Assembly (NCBI GenBank): GCA_031835245.1
Contig: JAVKOQ010000228.1
Location: 2,501-66,500, forward strand
Reading direction: 5' to 3'
Source: Balamuthia mandrillaris
Lineage: Eukaryota > Discosea > Longamoebia > Balamuthiidae
Length of the DNA: 64,000 bases
The notes beneath the pieces were generated by a model, which did not search any database, was not told the origin of the DNA, and was given only the letters and a program-made list of their open reading frames with translations. Below, piece by piece: positions 30,703-40,830 of this stretch (its first letter is position 1; each line of letters starts with the position of its first letter). Both the position numbers and the translations under genes were made by a program.

Positions 30703-31956
30703 TTACAGATTGGCTTTGGAGGGCAGTTTGCCGGACATGAGGTCCCCATAAGGCCTCTTGTACATCTCGTGCTTGAGCAAAGAGAACGTGGTGCGGTCTT
30801 TGCCCAACGGAGAGAGCTTCGTGGCCAACGCAATGGCTTGCGGGAGAACCTTGTCTTCTGAAGTGGCCAAGTCGATCATTCCTTTGGCTTGGGCTTCTTT
30901 GCCGCCGAAACGTTTGCCAGTGAGAACAGCATCGCGGTAGGTATTGGGATCACTGCAAACAAAGTTAGATGAAGACACGAAGGACGAAGAGAAAGAGCGG
31001 GAACACAGGAAGGCGAAGTTAGTACTTGATGCGAGTGTTGACAATGGAGTTCATGCCAGGTGTCAATCCCATGTGGATAAGAACTTCAGGCATGCACAAA
31101 AAACCTCGGTCTTCTCTCATGATGCGATAGTCATGAGCAAAGGCAAGCATCAATCCTATTGGTGTTGTTAAAGTTTTGTATCAATACAAGAGTTCTTTGT
31201 TTTTTTTTTTTTTGCTGTCATTTAATGCAGAGAGAGAGAGAGAGAAAGAGGAAGAAAGAGAGAAGAAGAGAAGAAAGAGGGAGAGGAAGAGAACGAGCGA
31301 ACTAGAGAACGAGAGATGAGAGGAGGACCTGCAGCGAAGGCGTGGCCATTGATGGCAGCAACAGTGGGCATCGGAAAGACAAGGAACCTGGCAGCCAAAC
31401 GACTCCACTCCTTTTGTCAAATGAGCTATCAACCAACATTCCCAAAACATAAAACAATTCCGCAGAAGGAAGGAAGAGAGAAAGCGAGAAGGGAAGAAGA
31501 CAGTCTTAAAACCTGAACGATGGTCTGCATGGCCTGGCCAGCGTCGGGTTGGGTGCTCACCCAGTCGAGGTCCAGCCCATTACTGTAAAACTTTCCTTCT
31601 CCAGTGGTCACCAGCGCCACCGCCGACCTATCACTGTTCCAGGAATCATAGCGTAAGGAGAAGGAGAAGGAGAAGGAGAAGGAGAAGGAGAAGGAGAAGG
31701 AGAAGGAGAAGGAGAAGGAGAAGGAGAAGGAGAAGGAGAAGGAGAAGGAGAAGGAGGAGAAGAAAGAAGGAGAAGAGGAAGGAGAAGGAAAAGGAGGAGG
31801 AAAAGAAGAACAAGGAGTTACGAACTTTTCGACGGTATCAAGCACTTTGTGCAGCTCCTGAATGAAAGTGGGGTTGAACCGGTTTTCGTTGGCTTTGAAG
31901 GTCAGGACGTACACGCCGGAACCGTCCTTGTTTTCCAAGTGTAACGAACCGCTCAT
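30703..31956 (-). CDS. Enoyl-CoA delta-isomerase / hydratase family enzyme, peroxisomal targeting signal KANL
   Basis: Five exons (31826-31956, 31513-31633, 31329-31410, 31026-31155, 30703-30952) close to 237 residues. Crotonase-fold hallmarks are VYVLTFKANENRFNPTFIQE, ALVTTGEGKFYSNGLDLDWV (oxyanion-hole strand), FLVFPMPTVAAINGHAFAAG (second oxyanion Gly) and LAFAHDYRIMREDRGFLCMP. The length and the GKFYSNGLDLDW motif fit the plant-type/peroxisomal delta3,delta2-enoyl-CoA isomerases, which move double bonds during beta-oxidation of unsaturated fatty acids. The last four residues, Lys-Ala-Asn-Leu, equal the unusual peroxisomal signal of human catalase. The start lies about 200 bp from the divergent Dad1-like gene, with TGTCGACA between them. 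Confidence 0.85.
31655..31760. repeat. GGAGAA hexanucleotide microsatellite in an intron
   Basis: About 100 bp of (GGAGAA)n in intron 1 of the enoyl-CoA isomerase gene; the sense strand is TTCTCC. Confidence 0.95.
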
Positions 31957-32155
31957 TGTTGTCTCTTGTTTTCTTTTTCTTTTTTTTCTTTTTATTTTTT
32001 TGTTTGGCGGATAATTTTCTTTTATGTCGACACAAATATTCTCCTCGGGGCTTTAAAACGAGCACAAGGAGTGCACCATTTGTGGTCGCTGGAAAATGTG
32101 CATTTCTGGCATTTTTTACCTTCCTTGCGTCCCTGAAATACCACAGCAGAAAAGA

Positions 32156-32534
32156 ATGGAAGAACAGGAACGACGGCTCACTCCCTTTGAACAAGAGCGG
32201 CGGCGCTTGATCGATGAGATATCGCAGGTTGTTGGAGGATGCTACCTGCATTTTTTTTTGTTCGTTGTTGTTAGGTCGTGAATTAACCTTTTTGAAAAAA
32301 AAACCAACAAAAAATAAAAAGGGGCTTGTTCTGGCTGCTGCAAAGATGCAACGGCTGAACGAAAACTTGGAACGGATGGAACAAGAAGGGAAGGACATCA
32401 GCGCGTTCGCTGCCATTTGGAAAGATTTTCGCTCCAAGATGGAGGCAGCATCTTCTGCTCTTCCCATCACTCCCTCCGCCTCCTCCGAAGAACAATACTC
32501 CTCCCTACAAGAAAGCTTTACAGAAGAGACCTAA
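32156..32534 (+). CDS. DASH/Dam1 complex subunit Dad1-like protein
   Basis: Two exons (32156-32227, 32322-32534) give 94 residues. The core FEQERRRLIDEISQ, then MQRLNENLERMEQEGKDISA and FAAIWKDFRSKM follows the Dad1 family order: FExxRxxLIxEI, (L)NxLNxNLE-x(4)-G, then LWxxF. Dad1 is one of ten small subunits of the DASH ring, which couples kinetochores to microtubule ends; it is best known in fungi. The Ser-rich tail SALPITPSASSEEQYSS has SP/TP-like sites. An earlier ATG at 32096 is in frame but adds a hydrophobic non-family segment, so I chose 32156. The acceptor ATAAAAAG is weak but keeps frame. The short length makes a chance coiled-coil match possible. Confidence 0.6.
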
Positions 32535-32602
32535 AAAGCACTTCAAAGAGCTTTGTTTAACTTCTTGGCACAACAAACAAAACATGACACAGAGCATCTT
32601 AT

Positions 32603-34200
32603 TTAAAACGACTTATCAAACACGCTCTCAATGATATCACAGGCATGGCCCAAGTCCGCCTCCGACAGGACCAATGGCGGCGCAAAGCGAATGATGTGGT
32701 CATGCGTGGGCTTGGCCAGCAACCCCTTCTCCTTCAACGCCATGCAGAGGTCCCAGGCGGTCATCTTCCTGCCGCTCTGCGCGGGCGGCACCACCTCCAC
32801 CGCGTTCAGCAGACCCTTACCCCGCACGTCCTTCACCCAACCAGAGTGCCTGGACTGCAGGTGCCTCATCCTCTGCCGAAACACTTTGCCCAAGCGGTCC
32901 GCCCTCTCCGCAAGCCCTTCCTCTTTCAGCACCTGCAAGGCGGTCTTGGCCACGGCGCAGGCCAAAGGATTGCCTCCATAGGTGGAACCGTGTTCCCCAG
33001 GGTTGATGCAAAGCATGATGGCATCATCCGCAAGCACGGCAGACACTGGCAGCACTCCACCTGACAGCGCTTTGCCCAACACCAAGATATCCGGCCGGAC
33101 CTCCTCCCAATCGCAGGCCAACATGCGGCCCGTCCTACAGAGCCCCGTCTGTATCTCGTCCGCGATGAAGAGGACGTTGGCCTCGCGACAGATCCTGGCG
33201 GCCTCACGGAGGTAGTCAGGGCTTGGCACGATAACGCCGGCCTCACCCTGGATGGGCTCCACGTAATAGCCGGCCACGTTGGGGTCCTGGACGGCCTGGC
33301 GTAGGGCATTAAGGTCGTTGTAGGGGATCAAGGGGAAGCCAGGAGTGTAAGGGCCAAAGCCCTTGTAGGAGGAGGGGTCGGTGGAGGTGGAGATGGCGCT
33401 GATGGTGCGGCCCCAAAAGTTGCCCTTTGGGAAGAGCACCTTGGCTTGGTTCTCGGCCACTCCTTTCTTCTTGTAGGCCCATTTCCTACAGAGTTTTACA
33501 GCGGTCTCACCACCTGTTTGTGTTTGGGTATGTTTGTTTGGGTTTATGGGGTGAGAAAAACGATGAGACGTTTCGTCGAAACTCTAAACCAATAAAGTCA
33601 AGTTAAGACAAGAGAGTTTAAAAAAGTACCCTCTACACCAGTATTCATGGGAAGCACTTTGTCATAACCAAAGTAGGAGGTGATGAAGCGGGCATAGGGT
33701 GCCAGTTGGTCGTTATGAAAGGCTCTGGAGGTGAGGGTGATCTTTTGCGCCTGCTCCATGAGCGCCTCCAAGATCTTGGGGTGGCAGTGGCCCTGGTTCA
33801 CGGCAGAGTAGGCCGAGAGGAAGTCCAGGTAGCGCTTGCCTTCCACGTCCCAAACGTAGGCGCCCTTTCCTTTGGAAAGGACAGCAGGGATGGGGTGGTA
33901 ATTGTGGGCCGAGTACTTGAGCTCAGTGTTGATGTAGTCCGAAGACCGCTTCAGTTGACCCACTTTTTGTCATTTTTTTTTTTTGGTTCGTAGGAAAGAT
34001 TGTGATTGCAATCAACAGACGAAAAAAGTAGCAGTGGTAGAAAGCAACCAAGTCGTACCTTCACCAGCTGTGCCGTAGTCTCGTGCAGAAGTGGCCACCA
34101 ACGAACCCAACAAGTTGTTGGCGTTCTTCTGCCTCTTCCACAGATGGGATCGACCCAGGCAGCAGGTCGACACACCACTAGTCACCGCGCTACGTCTCAT
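32603..34200 (-). CDS. OAT: Ornithine aminotransferase, mitochondrial
   Basis: Three exons (34059-34200, 33630-33962, 32603-33513) give 461 residues, close to the family. The first 45 residues ([20 protein letters not shown]...) are basic, Ser/Thr-rich and lack acids, as in a mitochondrial presequence. The body shows [91 protein letters not shown] and [20 protein letters not shown] with the pyridoxal-phosphate lysine, then [18 protein letters not shown]. It transfers the delta-amino group of ornithine to 2-oxoglutarate, giving glutamate-5-semialdehyde (arginine-proline link). Phases close. A TGTCGACC near-match lies about 170 bp upstream. Confidence 0.96.
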
Positions 34201-34394
34201 CTTGTGCGTTTCTCTCTGGTTGTTTATGTTTTTTAATAGCTATTTTTTCAGGTGTCAATTTTTTTGTGAATTAAAATATATCCAAAATAAGGACTTTTTT
34301 CCGATGGCGAAGAATATTTGCCGATTTTCCAGGAATTTTACATTTTATCGAGATTATCGTCATTTTATTTTTTGTCGACCAATGCGACGACGAT

Positions 34395-35738
34395 TCACCG
34401 CCGAATGAAAAGAGCCTTGTGGATGGGAGCAGAGGTGGACAGCCCATCCCTCCGAAAGCTATGTCCTCGCCACTGCTCGCAGGCTTCCACCTCTTGCTCC
34501 GTTCCTCTTCTCCACGCTGTGTTGCCGACCATCCTCTCTTGAATTCGGGACAGCCGTCGTGTCGAAGCGAGGAGTGCCGGCTCTTCGTCGTCATCTGTCG
34601 TCTTTGCTGGAGGAGGAGGAGGAGAAGGGAAATAGGCAAACACTTCTTCGATGGCACAAAAGAGAGGCCAAACATCTGTTTCAACGTAGACTTGGCCTCC
34701 TTTCCGTAGGTACTTGTGCAACGTGGTCAAAAGTTCCGTTGTAACTACTCTCCGCTTGTGATGCTTGCGCTTGTGCCAAGGATCGGGATAGAGGATGGTT
34801 GCTCTGGTCAAGACCTTGTTCTCTTCTCGCAAAAGCAGCGCGTCATCGGTACATGCCGCCTTCAAGAGTGGAGATGAAGAAAGGCGAAAGAGATGCAACG
34901 ACCGCAACAGAGGTTCGAGGCAAACGTTGGCGTTGCATGCCCACAGGTACTGCAAGTTTGGCATCCAGTTCTCATCCAACAGTTGCCGTTGATGCGGTGA
35001 CCGCGACGAACGTTTAGCGTTCAGTTGATAGAGCAAGGTCTTCACAGAAGCATCCAGCACGACGTTGGTATGAACGTCTACTCCTAAAAAGTTGTGAGTA
35101 GCAGCAGGAGCATCTCCACGAAGAAGTCTCTCCACCTTCTCTTCATCCAGCAGCTGTTCCTTATGAATATCCTGAAGAGAAGAAGAAGAAGAAGAAGAAG
35201 AAGAAGAAGAAGAAGAAGAAGAAGAAGAAGAAGAACAAGAAGAAGGAGAACAAGAAGAAAGCAGGTTTTCAATGGCGAGGTTCCACACTCCAGTGCCTTT
35301 GCCACAACCTAGGTCCAGATGGAGCGGGAGTGAGGGATCAGCGAACGCCCTCTCCCAAAAGGGAGCCGTCCGTTGGAGCAGCTCCTCCGCAGCGCTGTCC
35401 GGAGAAAAAACGGGGTGGGAGAGGTAACGGCTGGCAAGAGGGTTGATGCAGGGACGAGCACGGCCCGGCTGGTGAGGTTGCGAAGGGGACCACCAACGAG
35501 ACCTGGCGCTCGTTTCGCCGCCAACAGCTGCGGTGGCGGAAAGAGCGTCGTAGTTGTCGTCGTCAACCTTTTCATGCTGGGGAGCAGCGGAGGCAAAGCA
35601 GCGGCGTAGCGCTTGCGTCCTTGCGTGAGCGAGGAGCGGAGTTGAGCGAGCGAGGTGTCCGCGTGTGGTCATGCGGAAGAAGCCGTTGGTGGGAGCAACC
35701 AGCAAGACCTCTCTTCTTCGTGCACACGACCGCTTCAT
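34395..35738 (-). CDS. tRNA (guanine-N7)-methyltransferase-like protein (TrmB family), probably organellar
   Basis: A single exon of 447 residues. The first 70 residues are rich in Arg/Ser/Ala with few acids (MKRSCARRREVLLVAPTNGF), consistent with mitochondrial import. The SAM-binding motif I is LHLDLGCGKGTGVW and the TrmB signature is ILYPDPWHKRKHHKRRVV, followed by LLTTLHKYLRKGGQVYVETD. TrmB forms m7G46 in the variable loop of tRNA. The protein is longer than bacterial TrmB because of a poly-Ser tract after motif I and a Pro-rich insert near the end. The poly-Ser DNA (about 35160-35245) is CTT-type on the sense strand and finishes in TTCTCTTCAG just before GATATTC, so it looks like an intron end without a clear GT donor. 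Confidence 0.85.
   Translation of the reverse strand: MKRSCARRREVLLVAPTNGFFRMTTRGHLARSTPLLAHARTQALRRCFASAAPQHEKVDDDNYDALSATAAVGGETSARSRWWSPSQPHQPGRARPCINPLASRYLSHPVFSPDSAAEELLQRTAPFWERAFADPSLPLHLDLGCGKGTGVWNLAIENLLSSCSPSSCSSSSSSSSSSSSSSSSSSSLQDIHKEQLLDEEKVERLLRGDAPAATHNFLGVDVHTNVVLDASVKTLLYQLNAKRSSRSPHQRQLLDENWMPNLQYLWACNANVCLEPLLRSLHLFRLSSSPLLKAACTDDALLLREENKVLTRATILYPDPWHKRKHHKRRVVTTELLTTLHKYLRKGGQVYVETDVWPLFCAIEEVFAYFPSPPPPPAKTTDDDEEPALLASTRRLSRIQERMVGNTAWRRGTEQEVEACEQWRGHSFRRDGLSTSAPIHKALFIRR
35176..35245. repeat. GAA trinucleotide repeat coding for poly-serine
   Basis: (GAA)n of about 60 bp inside the TrmB-like gene, read as Ser codons on the minus strand. Confidence 0.85.
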
Positions 35739-36116
35739 TTTTTGTTCTCTTTTTCTTTCTTTCTTTCTTTATCGGGTAAAATCAATAATCGATTCTCTCC
35801 GTAAATAATCGAGTTTTAAGACGTTTATTCCTAAATAATCGTATCTTTGCGGCATCTATTCCGAAATTTGGATGATAATCGGAAGGAACAGCGAAGAATC
35901 TTCGATAACTTTTCTTTTGGTTGGAAACTTCGTCTTTGCACTACACAAATTTTTTCCTCAAAACAAAAACACAAACAAGACCACTCACTCAAGCAGAAGC
36001 TGCAGCAGAAGAGAGGATCCGTCCAGCGACACTGACCACCCTTCCTCCACCACCCTTCACCCCAACCCTCTTTCTCTCTCCCCCACGAAAAATAAATAAA
36101 ATAATAATAAATAAAA
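35739..36116. other. Divergent intergenic region with clustered ATAATCG/TTATCG elements
   Basis: No gene seen. At least five TTATCG or ATAATCG elements occur between 35768 and 35880, close to the TrmB-like start. The rest leads into the DUF1971 gene. Confidence 0.45.
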
Positions 36117-37033
36117 ATGGAGGCAGAAGCAGCCTGCAAAGACACTGACTATTACTCGCTGGTCCCAGCGCGCTTTGCGGCGGACGCCTCCCCTTCCTCC
36201 TCGTTTTGGGCGGTGGGAGTGACCACGGCTTGCGTGGTGGTGGTCGCTACGCTGTTCTATCTCTTGCGGGAGAAGCTGTGGATGAAAAGGAAGCTCCTCT
36301 CCAGCTCCTTTCCTGGCAGCCAAGTCACCAACGCCACAGGTTTGTTGCTCCTTTCTCTCTTTCGTCTGTCTCTCTGTCTCTCTGCTATCTCTTCCTCTTC
36401 TCTCTCTTCTCTGCTGAACAAGTTTTTTGTGAATAGTGATGAAAGGAGGTTCCATGCCCATCGGACTTGAAGCCTACAAGCAGACTAAGCAGTTCACCAA
36501 AGAGACCGTCCCCTCGGGCCTTTTGAAGGAGCACACCACCAGGGAGAACACTTGGGGGTTGCTCCATGTGAGGGAGGGACGGCTGGCCTTGCACTACTTG
36601 CCAAGCGAGCATCCTCCACAGGAGGAGCGAGTGGTGGAGTTACTGGCAGGTGAATGTGGTGTCATTCCTCCTAAAGCTCCTCATCAGGTATGCTAAATCC
36701 TATCCTTGTCATTCATGTGTTCTAGTTCTTCTTGTTGTTCTTTCTTGCTCTTGTTCTTGTTCTTCCTCTTCTTCTTCTTCTTCCTCTCTTCATTCTTCTT
36801 CGTTCTTCTTCGTTCTTCATTCCTCTCCCCCTGTTCTGCTTCTCTTCTTGCTTTGCTTGCTTTCTTTTGCTCTATGCTTCCTCATTCTCATCCTTTGCCT
36901 TGTCTTGCCTTGCCTTGCCTTGGAGGTGGAGTTCTTGCCGGATGAAGCAGGGCCAGTGTCCTTCTTTGTGGAGTTTCTTCGCCCCATCCGAGAACTCCCA
37001 GCAGCACCTGAAGGGGATGAAAAATCCTCATAA
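36117..37033 (+). CDS. Membrane-anchored DUF1971 (TehB-like cupin) protein
   Basis: Three exons (36117-36339, 36437-36687, 36926-37033) give 193 residues in frame. A membrane helix (FWAVGVTTACVVVVATLFYL) lies near residue 35. The rest, with MPIGLEAYKQTKQFTKETVP, LLKEHTTRENTWGLLHVREG, LALHYLPSE, GVIPPKAPHQ and FFVEFLRPI, fits the small cupin-like DUF1971 domain that precedes or replaces the methyltransferase in bacterial TehB tellurite-resistance proteins. In those, the His/Glu residues of KEHT and the final GVIPP-x-x-xH could form a metal site; both are present here. The function of the eukaryotic versions is not known to me. The N-terminal anchor is unusual for the family. Confidence 0.65.
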
Positions 37034-37190
37034 ATCGCAACTATTTTCGAATGCTTCGATATTTATCGTTTTGTGAATAGAAATTAAAATTTTCCTGGAA
37101 ATATTTCATAAAAGGAAAAACTTAATTTGCAATGTCCTCTTATATAGCAATCATTACAGCAATACAGCCACAAAAAAAATAAGAATAAGA

Positions 37191-38090
37191 ATGGCAGAAG
37201 AGGAGGCATGGAGCATCCACGGAGAAGGAGAAGGAGAACAGGAGGAGGAGGCGGAAGTGCGTCGCCATAAACTGCTGGCTTCTGGAGGCGCTCAAAGAGA
37301 TTTGGTCCACAAAGGCGACAGAGACAGTCCCAACAAGAAGAAGGAGAAAAAGCACAAAAAGAAACACGAGCAAAGGGAGGACAAGACCGTGACGGACCAG
37401 TTCATGTCCACCAAACTGTTGAGACACTTTCGGGACACCCTTGTCCCTGTTATTCGTGAAACTATAGAAGAGGTTTTTCTCTTCTCTTTTCTTTTCTTTC
37501 CTTTTCTTTGTCGTTTAAACCCTAGTTTTGTTTAAAGGCAAACACAGGAGAAATAGAAGACGTGGTGGAGTCCACCTTGGGAAAGATAGAATACGGGATC
37601 GATGGAATAGAAGTCGCGCAAGCCCTCATTCCGCTACAAAGCCTCAAAGTATCTTTCAAGAACCATAAGACCAGCATTCAAGGAGACACTGTGGTCCGTC
37701 TGCCGAAATCGATTCAAATCAAAGCGTTTGTCTTCTTGTTCTTCTTCTTCTTCTTCTTCTTCTTCTTCTTCTTCTTCTTCTGCTTCTTCTCTTTCTTCTG
37801 CTTCTTCTTCTTATCTTCTTCTCTTTTCGTCTTTGTTTTGTTCCATTTACACCGTCAAACAACAGCGAAGATATTGCCATATTCTTGAAACCGTTTTCTT
37901 GGTATTACAAGAAAGACACGTTCCCAAAGCTAAAAGACAAGGGCAAGGTGGCACCAACGGTGAAGAAAGTCAGCATAACAGCGTCGGTGGCCGTGTATCT
38001 CAGCGAGAGAGATGCCAAAGAAGGGGAAGTGGAGAGATATCCGTCGGCCAAGTTGCTCAGCTGTAACGTTGGAGCCAAGTCTCTCAGTTA

Positions 38091-38130
<40 letters not shown>

Positions 38131-38676
38131 TAAGTATACTTAATGAAAAACTATGCAACACCAACAAATATTACAGGTATAAAAATATCAGAAACGAAAG
38201 CGAGTGTCGTTTACAATATCGTTATAGCTGCTTTCAAACGGTCCATCAAAGCCAACCTTCGCAAGACTCTCACTCAAATGATGGAAGAAGAAGTGCTCTC
38301 AGACAAGTCGATTATTAACTTGTTGTGTAATGCCGGCTTGAAGGTCAACAAGCCAAAGAAAGGGCCTTTCGCGAGGAGAAGGAAAGACAGGGAAAGCGGA
38401 GTAGGAATAACGGCAAGAAGAGAAGATGAAGGAGGAGATGATGACGATGGATGGCTCATTGATAACAAAGCTGACGGAGAAGAAGACGATGATGGCGATG
38501 ATGAAGAAGAAGAAGTAAAGGAAGAAAAAGAAGTGACCAAGAGTAAAGAGAAAGAAAAACATGAGTTGTTAGAGAGAAAGAATAAGAAGGAGAAGAAACA
38601 CGAAACAAGGAGGAATAAAGAAAAGGAAGAACAAGACCACGATGACGATGAAAAAAACGATGGCTGGTTCATCTGA
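37191..38676 (+). CDS. HAM1-like / tubular lipid-binding-type protein
   Basis: Four exons (37191-37472, 37538-37725, 37866-38086, 38177-38676) close to 396 residues. After a charged Lys-rich N-terminus come STKLLRHFRDTLVPVIRETI, LQSLKVSFKNHKTSIQGDTV, IFLKPFSWYYKKDTFPKLKD-x-GKV, VEKV-like VKKVSITASVAVYLS, LSIKISETKASVVYNIVIAA and FKRSIKANLRKTL. The 'YYKK-x-FPKLKDKG' block and its distance to 'SIKISETKASVVYN' parallel the HAM1-like N-terminal domain of fungi (YYRK-x-GFPSITDTG ... NIKLKQSNHKLLFN), thought to be a long amphipathic lipid-binding tube. The C-terminal 130 residues are acidic/basic low complexity with two copies of DDGW/DGWF. Role in lipid handling is inference. The stop lies 36 bp from the next convergent gene. 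Confidence 0.5.
37735..37812. repeat. CTT trinucleotide microsatellite in an intron
   Basis: (TTC)n of about 65 bp in an intron of the HAM1-like gene, sense-strand pyrimidine. A (CT)n tract at about 38093-38130 fills the next intron. Confidence 0.9.
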
Positions 38677-38712
38677 AAGGAATGGAGAACGCAGAAAGCA
38701 ACGTAGAGCGGT

Positions 38713-38925
38713 TTATTGTTCTCTCCTTCGTTGCTCAAACTCTTCCAAGATCTTCCGCTGCACTACTTGACGCTCGTTCTTCCAGTTGGCAAGAACTGGA
38801 CCCCAAAGAAACCTCGCCACCGCCCCTTTTATTTGTTGTGTAACCTTTGTTTGAACTCCTTCTTGTCCAGCCACATCCTATATTTGCTTATTTAGGTATC
38901 GAGAGGCATAAAGAAAACAGAGCCA

Positions 38926-38969
<44 letters not shown>

Positions 38970-39555
38970 AGGCATGCAGAGCGCACGACAACGAGACAGC
39001 GGAGAAGAACACAAACCTCGAAGAGCGAGATCTCTCTGGCAACTGCAAGCTTTTGGAAGATAGGATTCGTTATGATCTCCGTGTGTATGCTTTCATTTTC
39101 TACCATTGTTGGGATGAACCTAACAGAGGACTACTCAAACTGTCAAACTAACGAGGAAGGAGGATCAGAAAGAGGATGTCTTATACCGGAAGAGTAATGT
39201 TGAAAGCCAAAGGGATATCCTCCCAAACGGTATAGGAGTAGGTCCCGTTCTCACTCCAATGCTCCTCTATCCTGTTTCTACCTCCAGACGAGAGAAAGAA
39301 GTGTTCAGCCTTTATATCATTCTGATCACATGAGATAGATAGAGAGAGAGAGAGAGTAAGTCCTGATTACATGACAGTGGAGAACTGTTTTTTGTGTTTA
39401 GGGTCACTTAGGAGGGCGTACACTGCTCCTCGTGGAGCAGGCACGACAAAGAATATCTCCTCATCCACAGGCACCCATGTCAGGGCATAGTAAAGCCCAA
39501 TGCATAACAACACCACCGAGAAGCTCAAACAGAGCGAAGAGGTCGTTCCTGCCAT
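38713..39555 (-). CDS. Membrane-anchored SRPBCC/START-like protein, paralog A of a tandem trio
   Basis: Four exons (39371-39555, 39187-39271, 39017-39130, 38713-38877) give 182 residues. An N-terminal hydrophobic helix (LCLSFSVVLLCIGLYYAL) anchors it. The body begins EIFFVVPAPRGAVYALLSDP, the strand-helix entry of SRPBCC (polyketide cyclase/START-like) folds, continues with EEHWSENGTYSYTVWEDIPL and SSVRFIPTMVENESIHTEII, and ends in a long amphipathic helix (KNERQVVQRKILEEFEQRRR). SRPBCC proteins bind hydrophobic ligands in a cavity under this last helix. The exon lengths 185-85-114 and phases match those of the next two genes, so the three arose by tandem duplication. Ligand unknown. Confidence 0.7.
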
Positions 39556-39873
39556 GTTTGTTTTACTGTTTATCCTCTTCCTTATGTTTGTGATTTTGCT
39601 CAGTCGATATCGCACAGACCGGAACCCCGAAACAAAATAAGAACGACCTGCAAACCCCTGAAACCCATGAAACGCAAAGAAAAGAAAAGCATCTGAAGAG
39701 GCATCTCTCCTTTTTAGCACATTAGTCCTTCAGAAGACCTTTCTCTCTACCACCTGAATATATATATCAAATAACCTATCAGAGCAGCGGTCAACGCTCG
39801 ACAAGGAGATAGAAACATAAAATATGGTGAAGAGCTCCCAAGGGCAAGCAAAAGAGTGAAGTTCGGAATCTTT
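39556..39873. other. Spacer between SRPBCC paralogs A and B
   Basis: I see no gene here. An open frame runs upstream of the paralog A ATG, but the paralogs start at the equivalent Met. Confidence 0.4.
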
Positions 39874-40677
39874 TTATTTCTGCTCCCTTCTCTGTTCAAA
39901 CTCGTCCATAATCTTCTGGTGTACTTCGCCGTGATCTTCCTTCCAGTTCTCCATCACCATACTCTTGATACATCTTGCTACCTCCCCAGTGATTTGTTCT
40001 CGGATCTTCGTGGCTCCCGCTTGTTCAGGTACATCCTGTGTTAAAGAGGTTGTGAGATTGAAACGGAGAGGAGGGGAAAAATGACCCTGAAAGCGGAAGA
40101 GAATGACGGCATGAAGAGAAGAACGAGAATAAAGTGAAAGACGGGTGAGATGAAGCAGGAACTGACGAAAAGCTACCTCAAAGACAAAAGTCATCTCGGA
40201 ACGAGCCAGCAGTTGGAAGACCTTGTTCGTGATTACTTGGATATGGATGCTCTCATTCTCCACTTTGGTTGGAATAAATTTGATAGATGACTAGCACAAA
40301 AAAGACAATGCGTTGTAAGCGATACAAAACGAAAAGGAGTGAGGATCGGTCTACCGCCAAAGTTGTGTTGAACAGAAACGGGACATCTTCCCACACGGTG
40401 AAAGAATAGACTCCTTTCTCGTCCCAGTGTTCTTCAATTCTGTTCCTGCGTTGAACTTAAGCGAAATGAACGATTAGGAACAAAGAGGAAGATCAACTTA
40501 CACTGATTTGAAAAACTTTTTCATGACACTGACATCGCTAAACATCGCATAGACTTTCTCGCGTGGTGCTGGAACGATGAAGCTCATCTCGCCGTCAATC
40601 GGCTGCCACGTGAACGCATAGTAGAGCCCCACGCCCACTATTCCAATGGCTAAACCAACATAAAGAGGGTAGCTCAT
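39874..40677 (-). CDS. Membrane-anchored SRPBCC/START-like protein, paralog B
   Basis: Four exons (40502-40677, 40355-40439, 40177-40290, 39874-40035) give 178 residues in frame. Membrane helix YPLYVGLAIGIVGVGLYYAF, then EMSFIVPAPREKVYAMFSDV, EEHWDEKGVYSFTVWEDVPF, SSIKFIPTKVENESIHIQVI and the C-terminal helix VHQKIMDEFEQRREQ. It aligns over its full length with paralog A. Exons 2 and 3 are identical in size to A (85 and 114 nt). The start is ATG 40677; an upstream in-frame extension has no ATG. TGTCGACA (40847) and two near-copies lie about 155-230 bp upstream. Confidence 0.7.
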
Positions 40678-40830
40678 TGATTTCTTGCCTTCGCTTCGTG
40701 GTGCCTCCGTACTACGGTTCACCAAAGTCTTTTTTTGTTTACCGTCTCCGTCCGGTTTGTTTTTCGTTGCACCTATTTTAGTACTAGTTGTGCTGAAGAG
40801 ACGCGCTCTTCTCCTTTCTGGATAATATTA

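Noticed and set aside
34395-35738. Plastid origin for the TrmB-like gene
   Set aside because: The basic N-terminus fits mitochondrial import equally well, and nothing else in the window suggests a plastid.
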